Assembly: GCF_023715405.1 (NCBI RefSeq)
Contig: NZ_JAMBOC010000010.1
Coordinates: forward strand, 1-45,496
Reading direction: 5' to 3'
DNA length: 45,496 nt
Source of the DNA: Solibacillus isronensis
GTDB taxonomy: Bacteria; Bacillota; Bacilli; Bacillales_A; Planococcaceae
Part shown: positions 34,863 to 43,094 of the stretch, in pieces
Layout: each line of letters opens with the position of its first letter
Numbering within the stretch: the first letter of the stretch is position 1
Made by a program: the position numbers and the translations under genes
Notes under the pieces: model-generated
The model's database searches: none
The model's input: the letters and a program-made list of their open reading frames with translations, nothing else
Told to the model about the DNA's origin: nothing

Positions 34863-36049
34863 TGAAGGGAATTAAGCAGTTTCTGAAGCATGGCGGGCGT
34901 TTAATTACCGTTGTTTCGTTGCTCATTATTACGTATTGTTATGCAATGTTCCAAGGGGGCTTTGTAAGCTGGTTTGTTTTCTTCACGATTCTGCCGTTTT
35001 TGGTCTATTCAATTTTACTGGCGATTATTCCGATTCGTTTTAAAGAAATATCCCGTACTTTATCGAAGGAACGAATTGAAAGTGGGAGCAATGTACAAGT
35101 TACCGTAACATTTCGGAATACGAGCTGGTTTCCGTTTGTTTTCATGATGGTCCGAGAACTGCCGATGAGGGAACAACATTTTGAAAAACCGAATGGAAAT
35201 GTAACGAAACTATTTTTAGTTGGGTGGAAACGCGAGTTTAAGTGGACTTATGAATTGAAAGAGTTAAAACGCGGGGAGCATCATTTTAGGGGATTGCTGT
35301 TTACATGTACGGACTTTTTTGGATGGACAATACGGAATGTTGTAATAAATCACCCGCAGCTATTTTTAGTATATCCGAAAGTATCCGACGTCAATTTATT
35401 GCCGATTGGAATGCAATATGACCATGGGACAAGCCAGTCCCGCTATTCTTTAATCAAGGATACAACGGTTGCGACAGGGGTTCGCGAATATGTACCCGGT
35501 GACCGCTTTTCCTGGATTCACTGGAAATCATTTGCGAAAAATGGTGAACTGCGCACGAAAGAATTTGAAGATCAAAAATCGCAAAATACCTTTGTGCTAA
35601 TCGATCGTGCAGTACAGAAGAACTTCGATAATGTTGTCGATTACACAGCGTCTTATATAAATAAAATTGTAAAAAAACAGGGCGATGTTTCACTGTTAAG
35701 TGTTGGAGTTGACCGTTATTTTACGCCTATAATTAAAACAGGCAAACAATATGAGAAGGTGCTGCAGCATTTGGCGACAGTTGAACCGGATGCTCAGTTT
35801 GGTGTCGAACGTCTGTTATTTGAAGAACAGAAAATGATGAGCCGCTCTGTTGTTGTCATAATAACGGGTGAAATGACTCCGGATTTGCAAGAAGTACTGA
35901 ATGCCGGAACGAAATATGCCCGCAAAATTATATGCTTTGTTGTAAGTGACCAAAAAGATCCGGTTCCACATATAAGCCAAAATAATGAAGTGCATTATAT
36001 TGGGATGGACGAAATCCAGCGAACGTATTCGGAGGTGAAGCACGCATGA
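34862..36049 (+). CDS. DUF58-domain membrane protein
   Basis: A 395-aa protein with two N-terminal membrane helices (about 12-30 and 33-53) and a long cytoplasmic part. The DUF58 core appears at about 200-232 as VREYVPGDRFSWIHWKSFAK followed by NGELRTKEFE, leading into a von-Willebrand-A-like segment. DUF58 proteins regularly partner with MoxR ATPases and transglutaminase-like membrane proteins. The biochemical role of the trio is not established. The gene overlaps both neighbours by one to four bases. Confidence 0.9.
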   Translation: MKGIKQFLKHGGRLITVVSLLIITYCYAMFQGGFVSWFVFFTILPFLVYSILLAIIPIRFKEISRTLSKERIESGSNVQVTVTFRNTSWFPFVFMMVRELPMREQHFEKPNGNVTKLFLVGWKREFKWTYELKELKRGEHHFRGLLFTCTDFFGWTIRNVVINHPQLFLVYPKVSDVNLLPIGMQYDHGTSQSRYSLIKDTTVATGVREYVPGDRFSWIHWKSFAKNGELRTKEFEDQKSQNTFVLIDRAVQKNFDNVVDYTASYINKIVKKQGDVSLLSVGVDRYFTPIIKTGKQYEKVLQHLATVEPDAQFGVERLLFEEQKMMSRSVVVIITGEMTPDLQEVLNAGTKYARKIICFVVSDQKDPVPHISQNNEVHYIGMDEIQRTYSEVKHA

Positions 36050-38196
36050 GACGCAGCACAGCCGAAAAAGTAGAACTCGCGATTTTTTATTTTGTTGTTT
36101 TTCTGATTTTACGAGAATGGCTAGTGCCGGTTATGGAGTTGACGAACACCGGCTACTTTACGCAATTTGTATTATTCATAGGAATTTGTTTAATTCTAGG
36201 TATCTATTCACTGCCTTTTATTATTAACTGGCTCGTTAAATTAGCTTATATTACGTGGTTTATTGTCAGTGTGTATAAAGATGAGGCATTGACGACGATG
36301 CAATTTTTATCAGAAGAACTGAAATATAATTTGGATATACTGCTTGCGGGAGAGTGGATTTATGTAAGTGACCCATTCAGGACAAGCCTGTTTTTCATAT
36401 TAATTTGGATGCTGATTTATTTAATTCAGCATTGGGTAAGTGTGCGCTATAGCATTTATTATTTCCTGGTGCTTACAGTATTTTTCATCGGGACACTCGA
36501 TACCTTTACGGAATACGATGGCACAACGGCAATAATAAAAGTAATGCTGCTAGGTCTTGTGCTTACATCTTTGCTGTTTATAAAACGGCTTATGCAGGCA
36601 GCGGAAATGCAAAAAGACTGGATGAACTACTTGAAGTATGCAACTCCGATTATTATTTTTGTCATGATGGCAGGTATTGTTGCAACACTTATGCCGAAAG
36701 CAGAGCCTCAATGGTCGGATCCGGTGCCGTATGTAAAAAGTATAGCGGGTATTGGAGGTAATGGGAGTCAGTCAGTTGCAACAGTTGGTTATGGGGAAAA
36801 TGATGAGCAACTGGGCGGACCGTTTGCAGGTGACAATACGATTATCTATGAAATAAAAACACCGATCCGTCAATATTGGCGTGTGGAAACAAAGGATGTT
36901 TATACGTCTAAAGGTTGGGAACAATCGAGTGATGAGTCTGTACAGTACACGCTCCTGTTATCAGATCCACTGTCGCTTTCAATCGAACCTGGAAACGAAG
37001 ACCCCCAATCGGTGGAAGTACAGGCTATAAGTGAAGAATATTTGTTTCTGTTACAGGCCTATGGAGTTACTTCTTATGATTTAAACGGGATGCATACCGG
37101 GTTGCAGTATAATACAGGCAATGAGAAAATTTTGCCGCTTATCAATAGTGATGTTATAGCGCCTGCATCATATGAAATGACCTTCCAGCAGCCGGAATAT
37201 AGTTATGTAGCTCTGAAGGAAACATTATCTTCAACTGAAAGTAACCCGCGCTATTTACAGCTTCCGGCTAATTTACCGCAGCGTGTAACTGATTTAGCGC
37301 ATGAAATTACGGAAATGTATGACAGTGTATATGACAAGGCGCGGGCTATTGAAGGTTATTTTGCGCGTAGTGGTTTTCAATATGATACGAAAAATGTACA
37401 AGTACCTTCAGCGGACCAAGATTATGTAGACCAATTTTTATTTGAAACAAGACTTGGCTATTGTGATAACTTCTCTACTTCAATGGTTGTCATGTTGCGC
37501 TCAATAGGGATTCAGGCGCGTTGGGTAAAAGGTTTTTCAAGCGGAGAACGGATCGGTGCACAAGACGGTACGTTTACGTATCAGGTGACGAATAATGATG
37601 CCCACTCATGGGTTGAAGCGTATATTGACGGTATTGGCTGGATGCCGTTTGAACCGACAATTGGGTTCAGCAATCCGATGAATATTAACTATGACGTTGA
37701 TTTCGAAGCTCCGGAAGAAGAGCAGTTACCCGAAATGGAAGAACCGGAAGCACCAAAGCCGGAGTTGGAAGAGCAAGATACAACTAAGCAATCAACTAAC
37801 GGTACAAGTGGAATAGACTGGTCAAAATATAAATGGGTGTTGTACGGGTTACTGGCACTTGTTGTGATCGGGTTAATTATTGCATGGAGAAAACGCGGAA
37901 AGTGGCAACCGAAACTTGCTGTCCAAATGAATCGTTCAAAATTAGAAAAAGCGGCAACATTTGAAGAAGCTTACTTTGTATTGTTGAAACAACTGGAGCG
38001 CATTCATTTAAAACGAGGGCAAGATGAAACGTTGCAACAGTTTGCAATACGTGTCGATCGACAGTTGGATACGACAAAAATGAGTGAGTTGACGGCGTTT
38101 TATGAGCGTCTTATTTATGCGAAAAAGACCGATCAAATGAACACGGCTGAAATGAAAGAAATTTGGGAATATTTAATCAATCGTACGAGTGGTTGA
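36046..38196 (+). CDS. Transglutaminase-like membrane protein (TgpA type) with DUF4129 tail
   Basis: A 716-aa membrane protein. The N-terminal 215 residues contain about six hydrophobic helices. An extracellular region carries the transglutaminase-like core with Cys473 (LGYCDNFSTSMVVMLRS), His520 (NDAHSWVEAY) and Glu536 (GWMPFEPT); the glutamate, in place of aspartate, is usual in this subgroup. An acidic proline-rich linker leads to one more helix at about 596-614, then a cytoplasmic DUF4129-like domain. It is the third gene of the moxR-DUF58-tgl operon, coupled by an ATGA overlap. The substrate is unknown; peptidase or wall-related activities have been proposed for the family. Confidence 0.9.
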   Translation: MRRSTAEKVELAIFYFVVFLILREWLVPVMELTNTGYFTQFVLFIGICLILGIYSLPFIINWLVKLAYITWFIVSVYKDEALTTMQFLSEELKYNLDILLAGEWIYVSDPFRTSLFFILIWMLIYLIQHWVSVRYSIYYFLVLTVFFIGTLDTFTEYDGTTAIIKVMLLGLVLTSLLFIKRLMQAAEMQKDWMNYLKYATPIIIFVMMAGIVATLMPKAEPQWSDPVPYVKSIAGIGGNGSQSVATVGYGENDEQLGGPFAGDNTIIYEIKTPIRQYWRVETKDVYTSKGWEQSSDESVQYTLLLSDPLSLSIEPGNEDPQSVEVQAISEEYLFLLQAYGVTSYDLNGMHTGLQYNTGNEKILPLINSDVIAPASYEMTFQQPEYSYVALKETLSSTESNPRYLQLPANLPQRVTDLAHEITEMYDSVYDKARAIEGYFARSGFQYDTKNVQVPSADQDYVDQFLFETRLGYCDNFSTSMVVMLRSIGIQARWVKGFSSGERIGAQDGTFTYQVTNNDAHSWVEAYIDGIGWMPFEPTIGFSNPMNINYDVDFEAPEEEQLPEMEEPEAPKPELEEQDTTKQSTNGTSGIDWSKYKWVLYGLLALVVIGLIIAWRKRGKWQPKLAVQMNRSKLEKAATFEEAYFVLLKQLERIHLKRGQDETLQQFAIRVDRQLDTTKMSELTAFYERLIYAKKTDQMNTAEMKEIWEYLINRTSG

Positions 38197-38221
38197 TTTT
38201 AATGCGACGAAAGAGTAAAAT
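38193..38221 (+). promoter_or_regulatory. guaA promoter
   Basis: TTGATT, a 17-base spacer, then TAAAAT. The -35 overlaps the stop codon of the transglutaminase gene, and the riboswitch follows about 20 bases after the -10. Confidence 0.7.
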
Positions 38222-38242
38222 TTAGAAAAATAAATAGTATTG

Positions 38243-38412
38243 TGCCTTCATATAAGTCTGGTAATATGGTCCAGATGTTTCTACTAAGTTACCCTAAATA
38301 ACTTATCTATGACGGTGGGTCTCACTATATCCTTATAAGGCATAGTTATACCCACTTGAAGAAGAGATGAAATATGAACGCGTAGAAATTATTTTCTTAC
38401 GCGTTTTTTTTC
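38243..38412 (+). promoter_or_regulatory. Purine (guanine-type) riboswitch with terminator upstream of guaA
   Basis: The aptamer (about 38243-38317) shows TTCATATAAG, GTAATATGG, GTTTCTAC and the final ATCTATG. The specificity base equivalent to position 74 is C, which selects guanine/hypoxanthine. The expression platform has a long hairpin (38315-38355, GTGGGT / ACCCAC plus ACTAT / ATAGT) that shares bases with the P1 3' strand. An intrinsic terminator AACGCGTA / TACGCGTT with seven Ts follows (38377-38412). Guanine should reduce guaA expression. Confidence 0.93.
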
Positions 38413-38450
38413 TTAATATAGGCCGCAAAAAATTAGAAGAGGTGGAAATA

Positions 38451-40001
38451 GTGTCAACTCCTTTGTTAAAAGAGCAAGAAAAGATTGTCGTTCTTGATTT
38501 CGGTAGTCAGTTCAACCAATTAATCACGCGTCGTATTCGTGAATTCGGTGTATTCTCGGAATTACATCCACATACGATTACTGCTGAAGAAATTAAAGAA
38601 ATGAATGCAGTAGGTATCGTATTCTCAGGTGGCCCAAACTCTGTATATGATGAATCGGCATTCCATGTAGATCCAGCGATTTTTGAATTAGGTTTACCGA
38701 TTTTAGGTATTTGTTATGGCATGCAGTTAATGGCCCACACACATGGCGGTAAAGTGGAAGGCGCGGCAACTCGTGAATACGGGAAAGCTGAAATTAACAT
38801 TACTTCGGATAATAAATTATTTGCGGAATTACCAAAAGATCAAGTTGTATGGATGAGCCATGGTGACCATGTAACAGCAGTGCCAGAAGGTTTTGAAGTA
38901 ATTGCGACAAGCCCGGCATGTTCGATTGCGGCAATGGCTGATACTTCTCGTAAATTTTATGCAGTACAATTCCACCCGGAAGTACGCCACTCTGTATACG
39001 GCAATGACTTACTGAAAAACTTCGTATTCAATGTTTGTGAAGCAAAAGGCGACTGGTCTATGGCAAACTTCATTGAAATCGAAATTGCGAAAATCCGTGA
39101 GCAAGTTGGTGACAAGCAAGTACTTTGTGCATTATCAGGCGGCGTTGATTCATCTGTAGTAGCAGTGTTAATCCACAAAGCAATCGGTGACCAATTAACT
39201 TGTATGTTCGTGGACCACAACTTAAACCGTAAAGGCGAAGTTGAGCAAGTTATGAAAACTTTCACAGAAGATTTCGATATGAAACTGATCAAAATCGATG
39301 CTCGTGAACGTTTCATGAATAAACTTGCCGGTGTTTCTGACCCTGAGCAAAAACGTAAAATTATCGGTAACGAGTTCATCTACGTATTTGATGAAGAATC
39401 ATCAAAGCTAAAAGATATGGATTTCTTAGCGCAAGGTACGCTTTACACAGATATTATTGAATCTGGTACAGCAACTGCCCAAACAATCAAATCACACCAC
39501 AATGTTGGCGGGTTACCGGAAGATATGAAGTTTGAATTAATCGAACCGTTAAATACACTATTCAAAGATGAAGTACGCGCTTTAGGTCTTGAATTAGGTC
39601 TACCTGAAGAAGTTGTATGGCGTCAGCCTTTCCCAGGTCCTGGATTAGGTATCCGTGTACTTGGTGAAGTAACAGAAGAAAAACTGGAAATCGTTCGTGA
39701 AGCAGACTACATCCTGCGCGAAGAAATCAAAAAAGCTGGTCTTGAACGCGACATTTGGCAATACTTCGCTGTATTACCTGACATCCGTTCAGTAGGTGTA
39801 ATGGGCGATGGCCGTACGTACGACTACGCAATCGGTATCCGCGGTGTAACATCAATCGACGGCATGACATCTGACTGGGCACGTATCCCATACGATGTAT
39901 TGGAGAAGATTTCTGTACGTATCGTAAACGAAGTAAAACACGTAAACCGCGTGCTGTATGATATTACTTCTAAGCCACCAGCAACGATCGAGTGGGAATA
40001 G
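38451..40001 (+). CDS. guaA: GMP synthase (glutamine-hydrolysing)
   Basis: GuaA (516 aa) converts XMP to GMP using glutamine and ATP. The N-terminal glutamine amidotransferase domain has the nucleophile in GICYGMQL and a histidine in VQFHPEV. The synthetase domain has the PP-loop [10 protein letters not shown]. The C-terminal dimerisation part shows [16 protein letters not shown] and ends KPPATIEWE, the universal GuaA terminus. The GTG at 38451 follows AGAGGTGG. The longer frame upstream runs through the riboswitch terminator and cannot be the real start. It is single-gene, under the guanine riboswitch, and closed by a strong terminator. Confidence 0.98.
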   Translation: MSTPLLKEQEKIVVLDFGSQFNQLITRRIREFGVFSELHPHTITAEEIKEMNAVGIVFSGGPNSVYDESAFHVDPAIFELGLPILGICYGMQLMAHTHGGKVEGAATREYGKAEINITSDNKLFAELPKDQVVWMSHGDHVTAVPEGFEVIATSPACSIAAMADTSRKFYAVQFHPEVRHSVYGNDLLKNFVFNVCEAKGDWSMANFIEIEIAKIREQVGDKQVLCALSGGVDSSVVAVLIHKAIGDQLTCMFVDHNLNRKGEVEQVMKTFTEDFDMKLIKIDARERFMNKLAGVSDPEQKRKIIGNEFIYVFDEESSKLKDMDFLAQGTLYTDIIESGTATAQTIKSHHNVGGLPEDMKFELIEPLNTLFKDEVRALGLELGLPEEVVWRQPFPGPGLGIRVLGEVTEEKLEIVREADYILREEIKKAGLERDIWQYFAVLPDIRSVGVMGDGRTYDYAIGIRGVTSIDGMTSDWARIPYDVLEKISVRIVNEVKHVNRVLYDITSKPPATIEWE

Positions 40002-40023
40002 TACTGAATAACGCTTAACTATT

Positions 40024-40066
40024 TACTCTCTTTTAGTTATTTTAAAATAACTAAAAGAGAGTTTTT
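40024..40066 (+). terminator. guaA terminator
   Basis: An 18-base perfect inverted repeat with arms ACTCTCTTTTAGTTATTT and complement, followed by five Ts. Confidence 0.93.
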
Positions 40067-40189
40067 GATTTTGTGGAAATTGGAATGGTGAGATTGTGAA
40101 TAGATTAATTTAAGGTTTACTTCAGTAAAATGAGGTATATTATATATTGAATAGGTTCTCTGTGAAGACAGGAAAAGTAGGTGAACAAA

Positions 40190-40339
40190 ATGGGAAAATA
40201 TCAATTGGATAGTAAAGGTAAGGCAGCTGTTACGAAGTATCATGAAAAAAACAAGCCGGCCCAATTCGATAAAAAGCAACAACTTGAAAAATTGCGTGCG
40301 CAGTACTTGGAAAAGAAACAGCAACAAAACGATAAATAG
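40190..40339 (+). CDS. Small basic hydrophilic protein (49 aa)
   Basis: A short gene encoding 49 residues that begins MGKYQLDSKGKAAVTKYHEK and ends in a helix rich in Q, K, E and L. It is hydrophilic, lysine-rich and has no cysteine, signal peptide or membrane segment. Support comes from the ribosome site AGTAGGTG nine bases upstream, an ATG start, a coding-like codon pattern, and flanking by the guaA terminator before it and its own terminator (40348-40386) after it. It therefore looks like an independent transcription unit. I do not recognise the family. A nucleic-acid or ribosome association is possible from the charge, but that is a guess. Confidence 0.7.
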   Translation: MGKYQLDSKGKAAVTKYHEKNKPAQFDKKQQLEKLRAQYLEKKQQQNDK

Positions 40340-40347
40340 GTTGTATG

Positions 40348-40386
40348 GAAACGTAGAAGGAGTTACATCTTTCTATGTTTTTTTTG
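40348..40386 (+). terminator. Terminator of the 49-aa protein gene
   Basis: AAACGTAGAA pairs with TTCTATGTTT (one G-T pair), followed by a total run of about eight Ts. Confidence 0.8.
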
Positions 40387-40488
40387 TGCTCTGATTTCGC
40401 CTTACCCTTATTAATAATAAATTATTGTCATAGCAGTGTATCTTTTTCTTTCATTTTTATTACAGAATGTTAAATTTACTATCCTCAC

Positions 40489-40513
40489 GTTTATTATTTA
40501 GGAGGAAAGGTAT
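40489..40513 (+). promoter_or_regulatory. Candidate sigma-B promoter of the DUF2382 protein gene
   Basis: GTTTAT, 13 bases, AGGTAT, against the sigma-B consensus GTTTAA-N12-14-GGGTAT (two differences in all). It lies 72 bases before the start of a general-stress-type protein. The rest of the 40387-40585 gap shows nothing else. Confidence 0.5.
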
Positions 40514-40585
40514 TGTATAGTATGCCAAACAAGTATAGACAGTCGGTATAAAAAAATTAACTTAATGAAACTGGAGGAATGAAAC

Positions 40586-41473
40586 ATGGAAACACGTGAT
40601 AACAAATTATATGGTATTTATGACAATGAAGCGGAATTACAGGCAGAAATGGATCGCCTTCGTGCACAAGGCTATGGTGAAGAAGATATGTACATCGTAT
40701 CTAATCGTGATGATCAACTATCTATGTACCGAAACTCAAAAGGTTACAGCACAAACACGGATGGTTATGATACTGATAATAAAGAAGGTTCTTGGTGGGA
40801 CCGCTTTAAAGCATTCATGATGGGTGAAGATTTAGTACGTGATCAACACTTTACACAAATGGGCATCTCTGAGGATGAACGAAACCGTTATTATGATGAA
40901 CTACAGGCAGGGAAATATTTATTGTATGTAGATAGAGACTATGGTACTTATTTTGATGAAGGTACTAAAAATTATGGCGTGAATAATCATTATGAGCGGG
41001 ATTATGAAAAAACGGATGAAGAACGTTTAGCGCTTCATGAAGAACGCTTGCAAGTAGATAAAAAACGTGTGCAAACAGGTGAGGTGCAAGTCGACAAACA
41101 TGTAGTCGAAGAGCAGCAAACGATTGAAGTGCCAGTAGAGCATGAAGAAGTCTATGTAGAAAGACGTCCGGTGAATGAGGATACAACACTTAATGCAAAT
41201 GGGAAACTTCATGACGGAATCAATCATGCCTATGAAGAAGGGGGTAAAATCCATATCCCGGTAACAGAAGAACAAGTGGATGTTACGAAAAAAGATGTCG
41301 TTACGGAGGAAATCGTAGTCGGCAAACGAAAAGTGACTGATACGGAAACTGTTTCTGACACGGTTCGCCGTGAAGAAGCGGACGTTAAGGATACGACCCA
41401 TACTACAAATCATTTAAATGATTTGGACCATTTGGATAATGATCCGTTAAAACGAACAAACCGCGGATTATAA
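40586..41473 (+). CDS. General-stress-type protein with C-terminal DUF2382 (YsnF-like)
   Basis: A 295-aa soluble, strongly charged protein. Residues 1 to about 115 resemble the general stress protein 17M/YflT-type domain (KLYGIYDNEAELQAEMDRLRAQGY, and WWDRFKAFM then YYDELQAGKYLLYVD). A linker of about 35 residues follows, then the DUF2382 region from about 150, with ERLQVDKKRVQTGEVQVDKH, VEVPVEHEEVYVERRPV-type strands, IHIPVTEEQVDVTKKDV and VVGKRKVTDTETVSDTVRREE. B. subtilis YsnF is a sigma-B-dependent DUF2382 protein. The biochemical role is unknown. A strong GGAGGAAT ribosome site precedes the ATG, and the gene ends at a bidirectional terminator. Confidence 0.88.
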   Translation: METRDNKLYGIYDNEAELQAEMDRLRAQGYGEEDMYIVSNRDDQLSMYRNSKGYSTNTDGYDTDNKEGSWWDRFKAFMMGEDLVRDQHFTQMGISEDERNRYYDELQAGKYLLYVDRDYGTYFDEGTKNYGVNNHYERDYEKTDEERLALHEERLQVDKKRVQTGEVQVDKHVVEEQQTIEVPVEHEEVYVERRPVNEDTTLNANGKLHDGINHAYEEGGKIHIPVTEEQVDVTKKDVVTEEIVVGKRKVTDTETVSDTVRREEADVKDTTHTTNHLNDLDHLDNDPLKRTNRGL

Positions 41474-41487
41474 AATAGTCATAAAAA

Positions 41488-41524
41488 ATAGGAAGCCTGT
41501 TTTACACAGGCTTCCTTGTTTTAT
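41488..41524. terminator. Bidirectional terminator between convergent genes
   Basis: Perfect stem GGAAGCCTGT / ACAGGCTTCC with a five-base loop, TTGTTTT on the right and a run of As on the left, serving the DUF2382 gene (+) and the 37-aa gene (-). Confidence 0.88.
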
Positions 41525-41562
41525 ATGTTAGTTATATTCTAGTAAGTAGTTTTAGGTTTAAA

Positions 41563-41676
41563 TTATTCTTCAACAGTGGCTTTTTCGCGAGTTTTCCACT
41601 CGATTCCACTAGTAACACATCCAAAAGTAACAATTATTAAAAGTACAAATAATGTGTTATGTAACCAATAGGGCAT
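41563..41676 (-). CDS. Small single-pass membrane protein (37 aa)
   Basis: A 37-residue open frame, MPYWLHNTLFVLLIIVTFGC at its start, then a charged tail with WKTREK and an acidic end. One hydrophobic helix covers residues 5-20. The ribosome site AAAGGAGGGG is very strong and well spaced from the ATG at 41676. The gene lies 79 bases downstream of the oxidase-like membrane protein on the same strand, so the two may be co-transcribed. Its size and single aromatic-flanked helix are reminiscent of small oxidase subunits such as CydX or CcoQ, but no sequence match is claimed. Confidence 0.65.
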   Translation of the reverse strand: MPYWLHNTLFVLLIIVTFGCVTSGIEWKTREKATVEE

Positions 41677-41755
41677 TCAAACCCCTCCTTTAATATTCTG
41701 TGTTTCTTTTTATTATTTTAACATATTAAAGGTGTATACACTCGTTTTTAGATTG

Positions 41756-42166
41756 TTAGCTATTATTATTTTTATTTATTTGTACAAAAAATGTCACAAT
41801 TATAAATAAGAAAAATGCGATTAATAAAAGACTACCACCCACAATGAAGAACACCATGTTCATTGTTTCATTTGTATCTAATGGGTTTAAATAATGCAGC
41901 CACATTCCTATACATAAACCAAAAGCACCAATCATACCTAAAATACTTTGGATTTTAACAAAAATCAGCTTCCGGACAGGTACTGAATAATAGAAAATCC
42001 CCCACGCAAAAACCGATAACCAACCTACCAATACAAAGTGTGCGTGTACTGGACGTAAAGCATAGTTCATGTTACCGCTCATGATTGATCCGATGAATAC
42101 ACCGATAAAACCTGAAACAGCCGCAAAGCGAATTAAATGCATTGCCCATTTTCGTTGTTGTTGCAA
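41756..42166 (-). CDS. Small membrane protein related to haem-copper oxidase subunit I
   Basis: About 136 aa with four hydrophobic helices. The motif RPVHAHFVLVGWLSVFAWGIFYY resembles the helix in cbb3/NorB-type haem-copper oxidase subunit I that carries a haem-ligand histidine (H-x-H-x(3)-x-GW). The protein is far shorter than a true subunit I (over 450 aa) and lacks the copper-site histidines, so it is not a complete oxidase. The best start is a TTG at 42166 behind GGGGGGAT; a longer frame goes to 42217, and an internal ATG is also possible. It may be a stand-alone haem-binding or assembly protein. The call is moderate. Confidence 0.7.
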   Translation of the reverse strand: MQQQRKWAMHLIRFAAVSGFIGVFIGSIMSGNMNYALRPVHAHFVLVGWLSVFAWGIFYYSVPVRKLIFVKIQSILGMIGAFGLCIGMWLHYLNPLDTNETMNMVFFIVGGSLLLIAFFLFIIVTFFVQINKNNNS

Positions 42167-42244
42167 AAAAATCCCCCCTATTTGTTTAAACTTTACTATA
42201 AAGGAGCAATATAACATCTCTATAAACTTTCTATAAAATAATTA

Positions 42245-42652
42245 TTAGGCCAACAAATCGAGCACGTTATGTTGGTGGAAATCTGCGATAATCTCTTGTG
42301 GTAACAATGTGAGCAGTTCATCTTTTGTCGCCCATAAATAGTGTAGATGTTCATTGGATAAAGTAATTTGCTCCTCTTTTGTATCGCATAAGAAAGTGAG
42401 CAGGACAATTTGTCGCGTTTTACTCGTGTGGAATGTTGTTGAAAACAACTGATTCTTTACAGTGATATTCAATCCAACTTCTTCTAAAAATTCCCTCTTC
42501 AGTGCAATTTCAAATGACTCGCCAAAATGCAGATTTCCTCCGACAGTCTCCCATGTGCCAGCACCAACTTCTTCAATCTGTGAGCGCTGCACGATCAGTA
42601 TTTTATTATTTTTAACAAGAACTCCTTTTACCACTACCTTAATTTCATTCAA
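42245..42652 (-). CDS. Nudix hydrolase
   Basis: A 135-aa Nudix-fold pyrophosphohydrolase. The Nudix box GNLHFGESFEIALKREFLEE followed by VGL fits the GX5EX7REUXEEXGU rule exactly and provides the metal-binding glutamates. N- and C-terminal strands flank it as usual. Substrate specificity (nucleotide, sugar nucleotide, other) cannot be told. It is upstream of the oxidase-like gene on the same strand with a 78-base gap, so an operon is possible but not certain. Confidence 0.9.
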   Translation of the reverse strand: MNEIKVVVKGVLVKNNKILIVQRSQIEEVGAGTWETVGGNLHFGESFEIALKREFLEEVGLNITVKNQLFSTTFHTSKTRQIVLLTFLCDTKEEQITLSNEHLHYLWATKDELLTLLPQEIIADFHQHNVLDLLA

Positions 42653-42772
42653 TTTGAGTTCCCCAATTCAGTATAAATATAGTGAAACTTAGATTAGACT
42701 TTTTTGTATTCCAAGTTTAATAATAACAAATATAGACACAAGAGAAGAAGTAAATGACTAATTTATGGATGT

Positions 42773-42816
42773 TTTTACGAACTATGAATTAAAATTCATA
42801 AAAAATGTTCGGAAAT
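42773..42816 (+). promoter_or_regulatory. PurR-box pair upstream of pbuG
   Basis: AATGTTCGGAAAT (42804-42816) matches the PurBox complement AWWGTTCGGWWWT at every position. A weaker inverted partner with two mismatches, TTTTACGAACTAT (42773-42785), lies 18 bases before it. The PurBox pair of B. subtilis has a 16-17 base gap. pbuG is in the PurR regulon there. Confidence 0.65.
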
Positions 42817-42819
42817 AGC

Positions 42820-42848
42820 TTGTAATTCAAAAAATGAAATGATATATT
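42820..42848 (+). promoter_or_regulatory. pbuG promoter
   Basis: TTGTAA, a 17-base spacer, then TATATT, between the PurR box and the riboswitch. Confidence 0.65.
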
Positions 42849-42865
42849 ACAAACGTAAATTAAAT

Positions 42866-43036
42866 ACGTCGTCGTATAATGTCGGGAATAAGGCCCGTGA
42901 GTTTCTACCGAATCACCGTAAATGATTCGACTACGATTTATAAATAAGTAACATCACTACTATAATAGGAGTGTAATATACTTATTTTCCTTAAATCGTG
43001 GACATGCGGCATTTATGCTTTGCGTGTCTTTTTTGT
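42866..43036 (+). promoter_or_regulatory. Purine (guanine-type) riboswitch with terminator upstream of pbuG
   Basis: Aptamer 42866-42940 contains CGTATAATG, GAATAAGG, GAGTTTCTACCG and GATTCGACTACG, with C at the ligand-pairing position (guanine/hypoxanthine). The P1 3' strand CGATTTA can pair with TAAATCG (42992-42998) as an antiterminator. The terminator GACATGC / GCGTGTC with a long T-run spans 43001-43036. Confidence 0.95.
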
Positions 43037-43094
43037 TTTTAAGGTTAAGTGTTCTTTAGATGTTGAAGACGACAACACGGAGGAAAATTTCATT

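Noticed and set aside
41756..42166. Genuine cbb3 oxidase subunit I or a fragment of a broken oxidase gene
   Set aside because: There is no in-frame or frameshifted continuation either side, no copper-site histidines, and the short frame has its own ribosome site. It looks like an intact small protein rather than a pseudogene.
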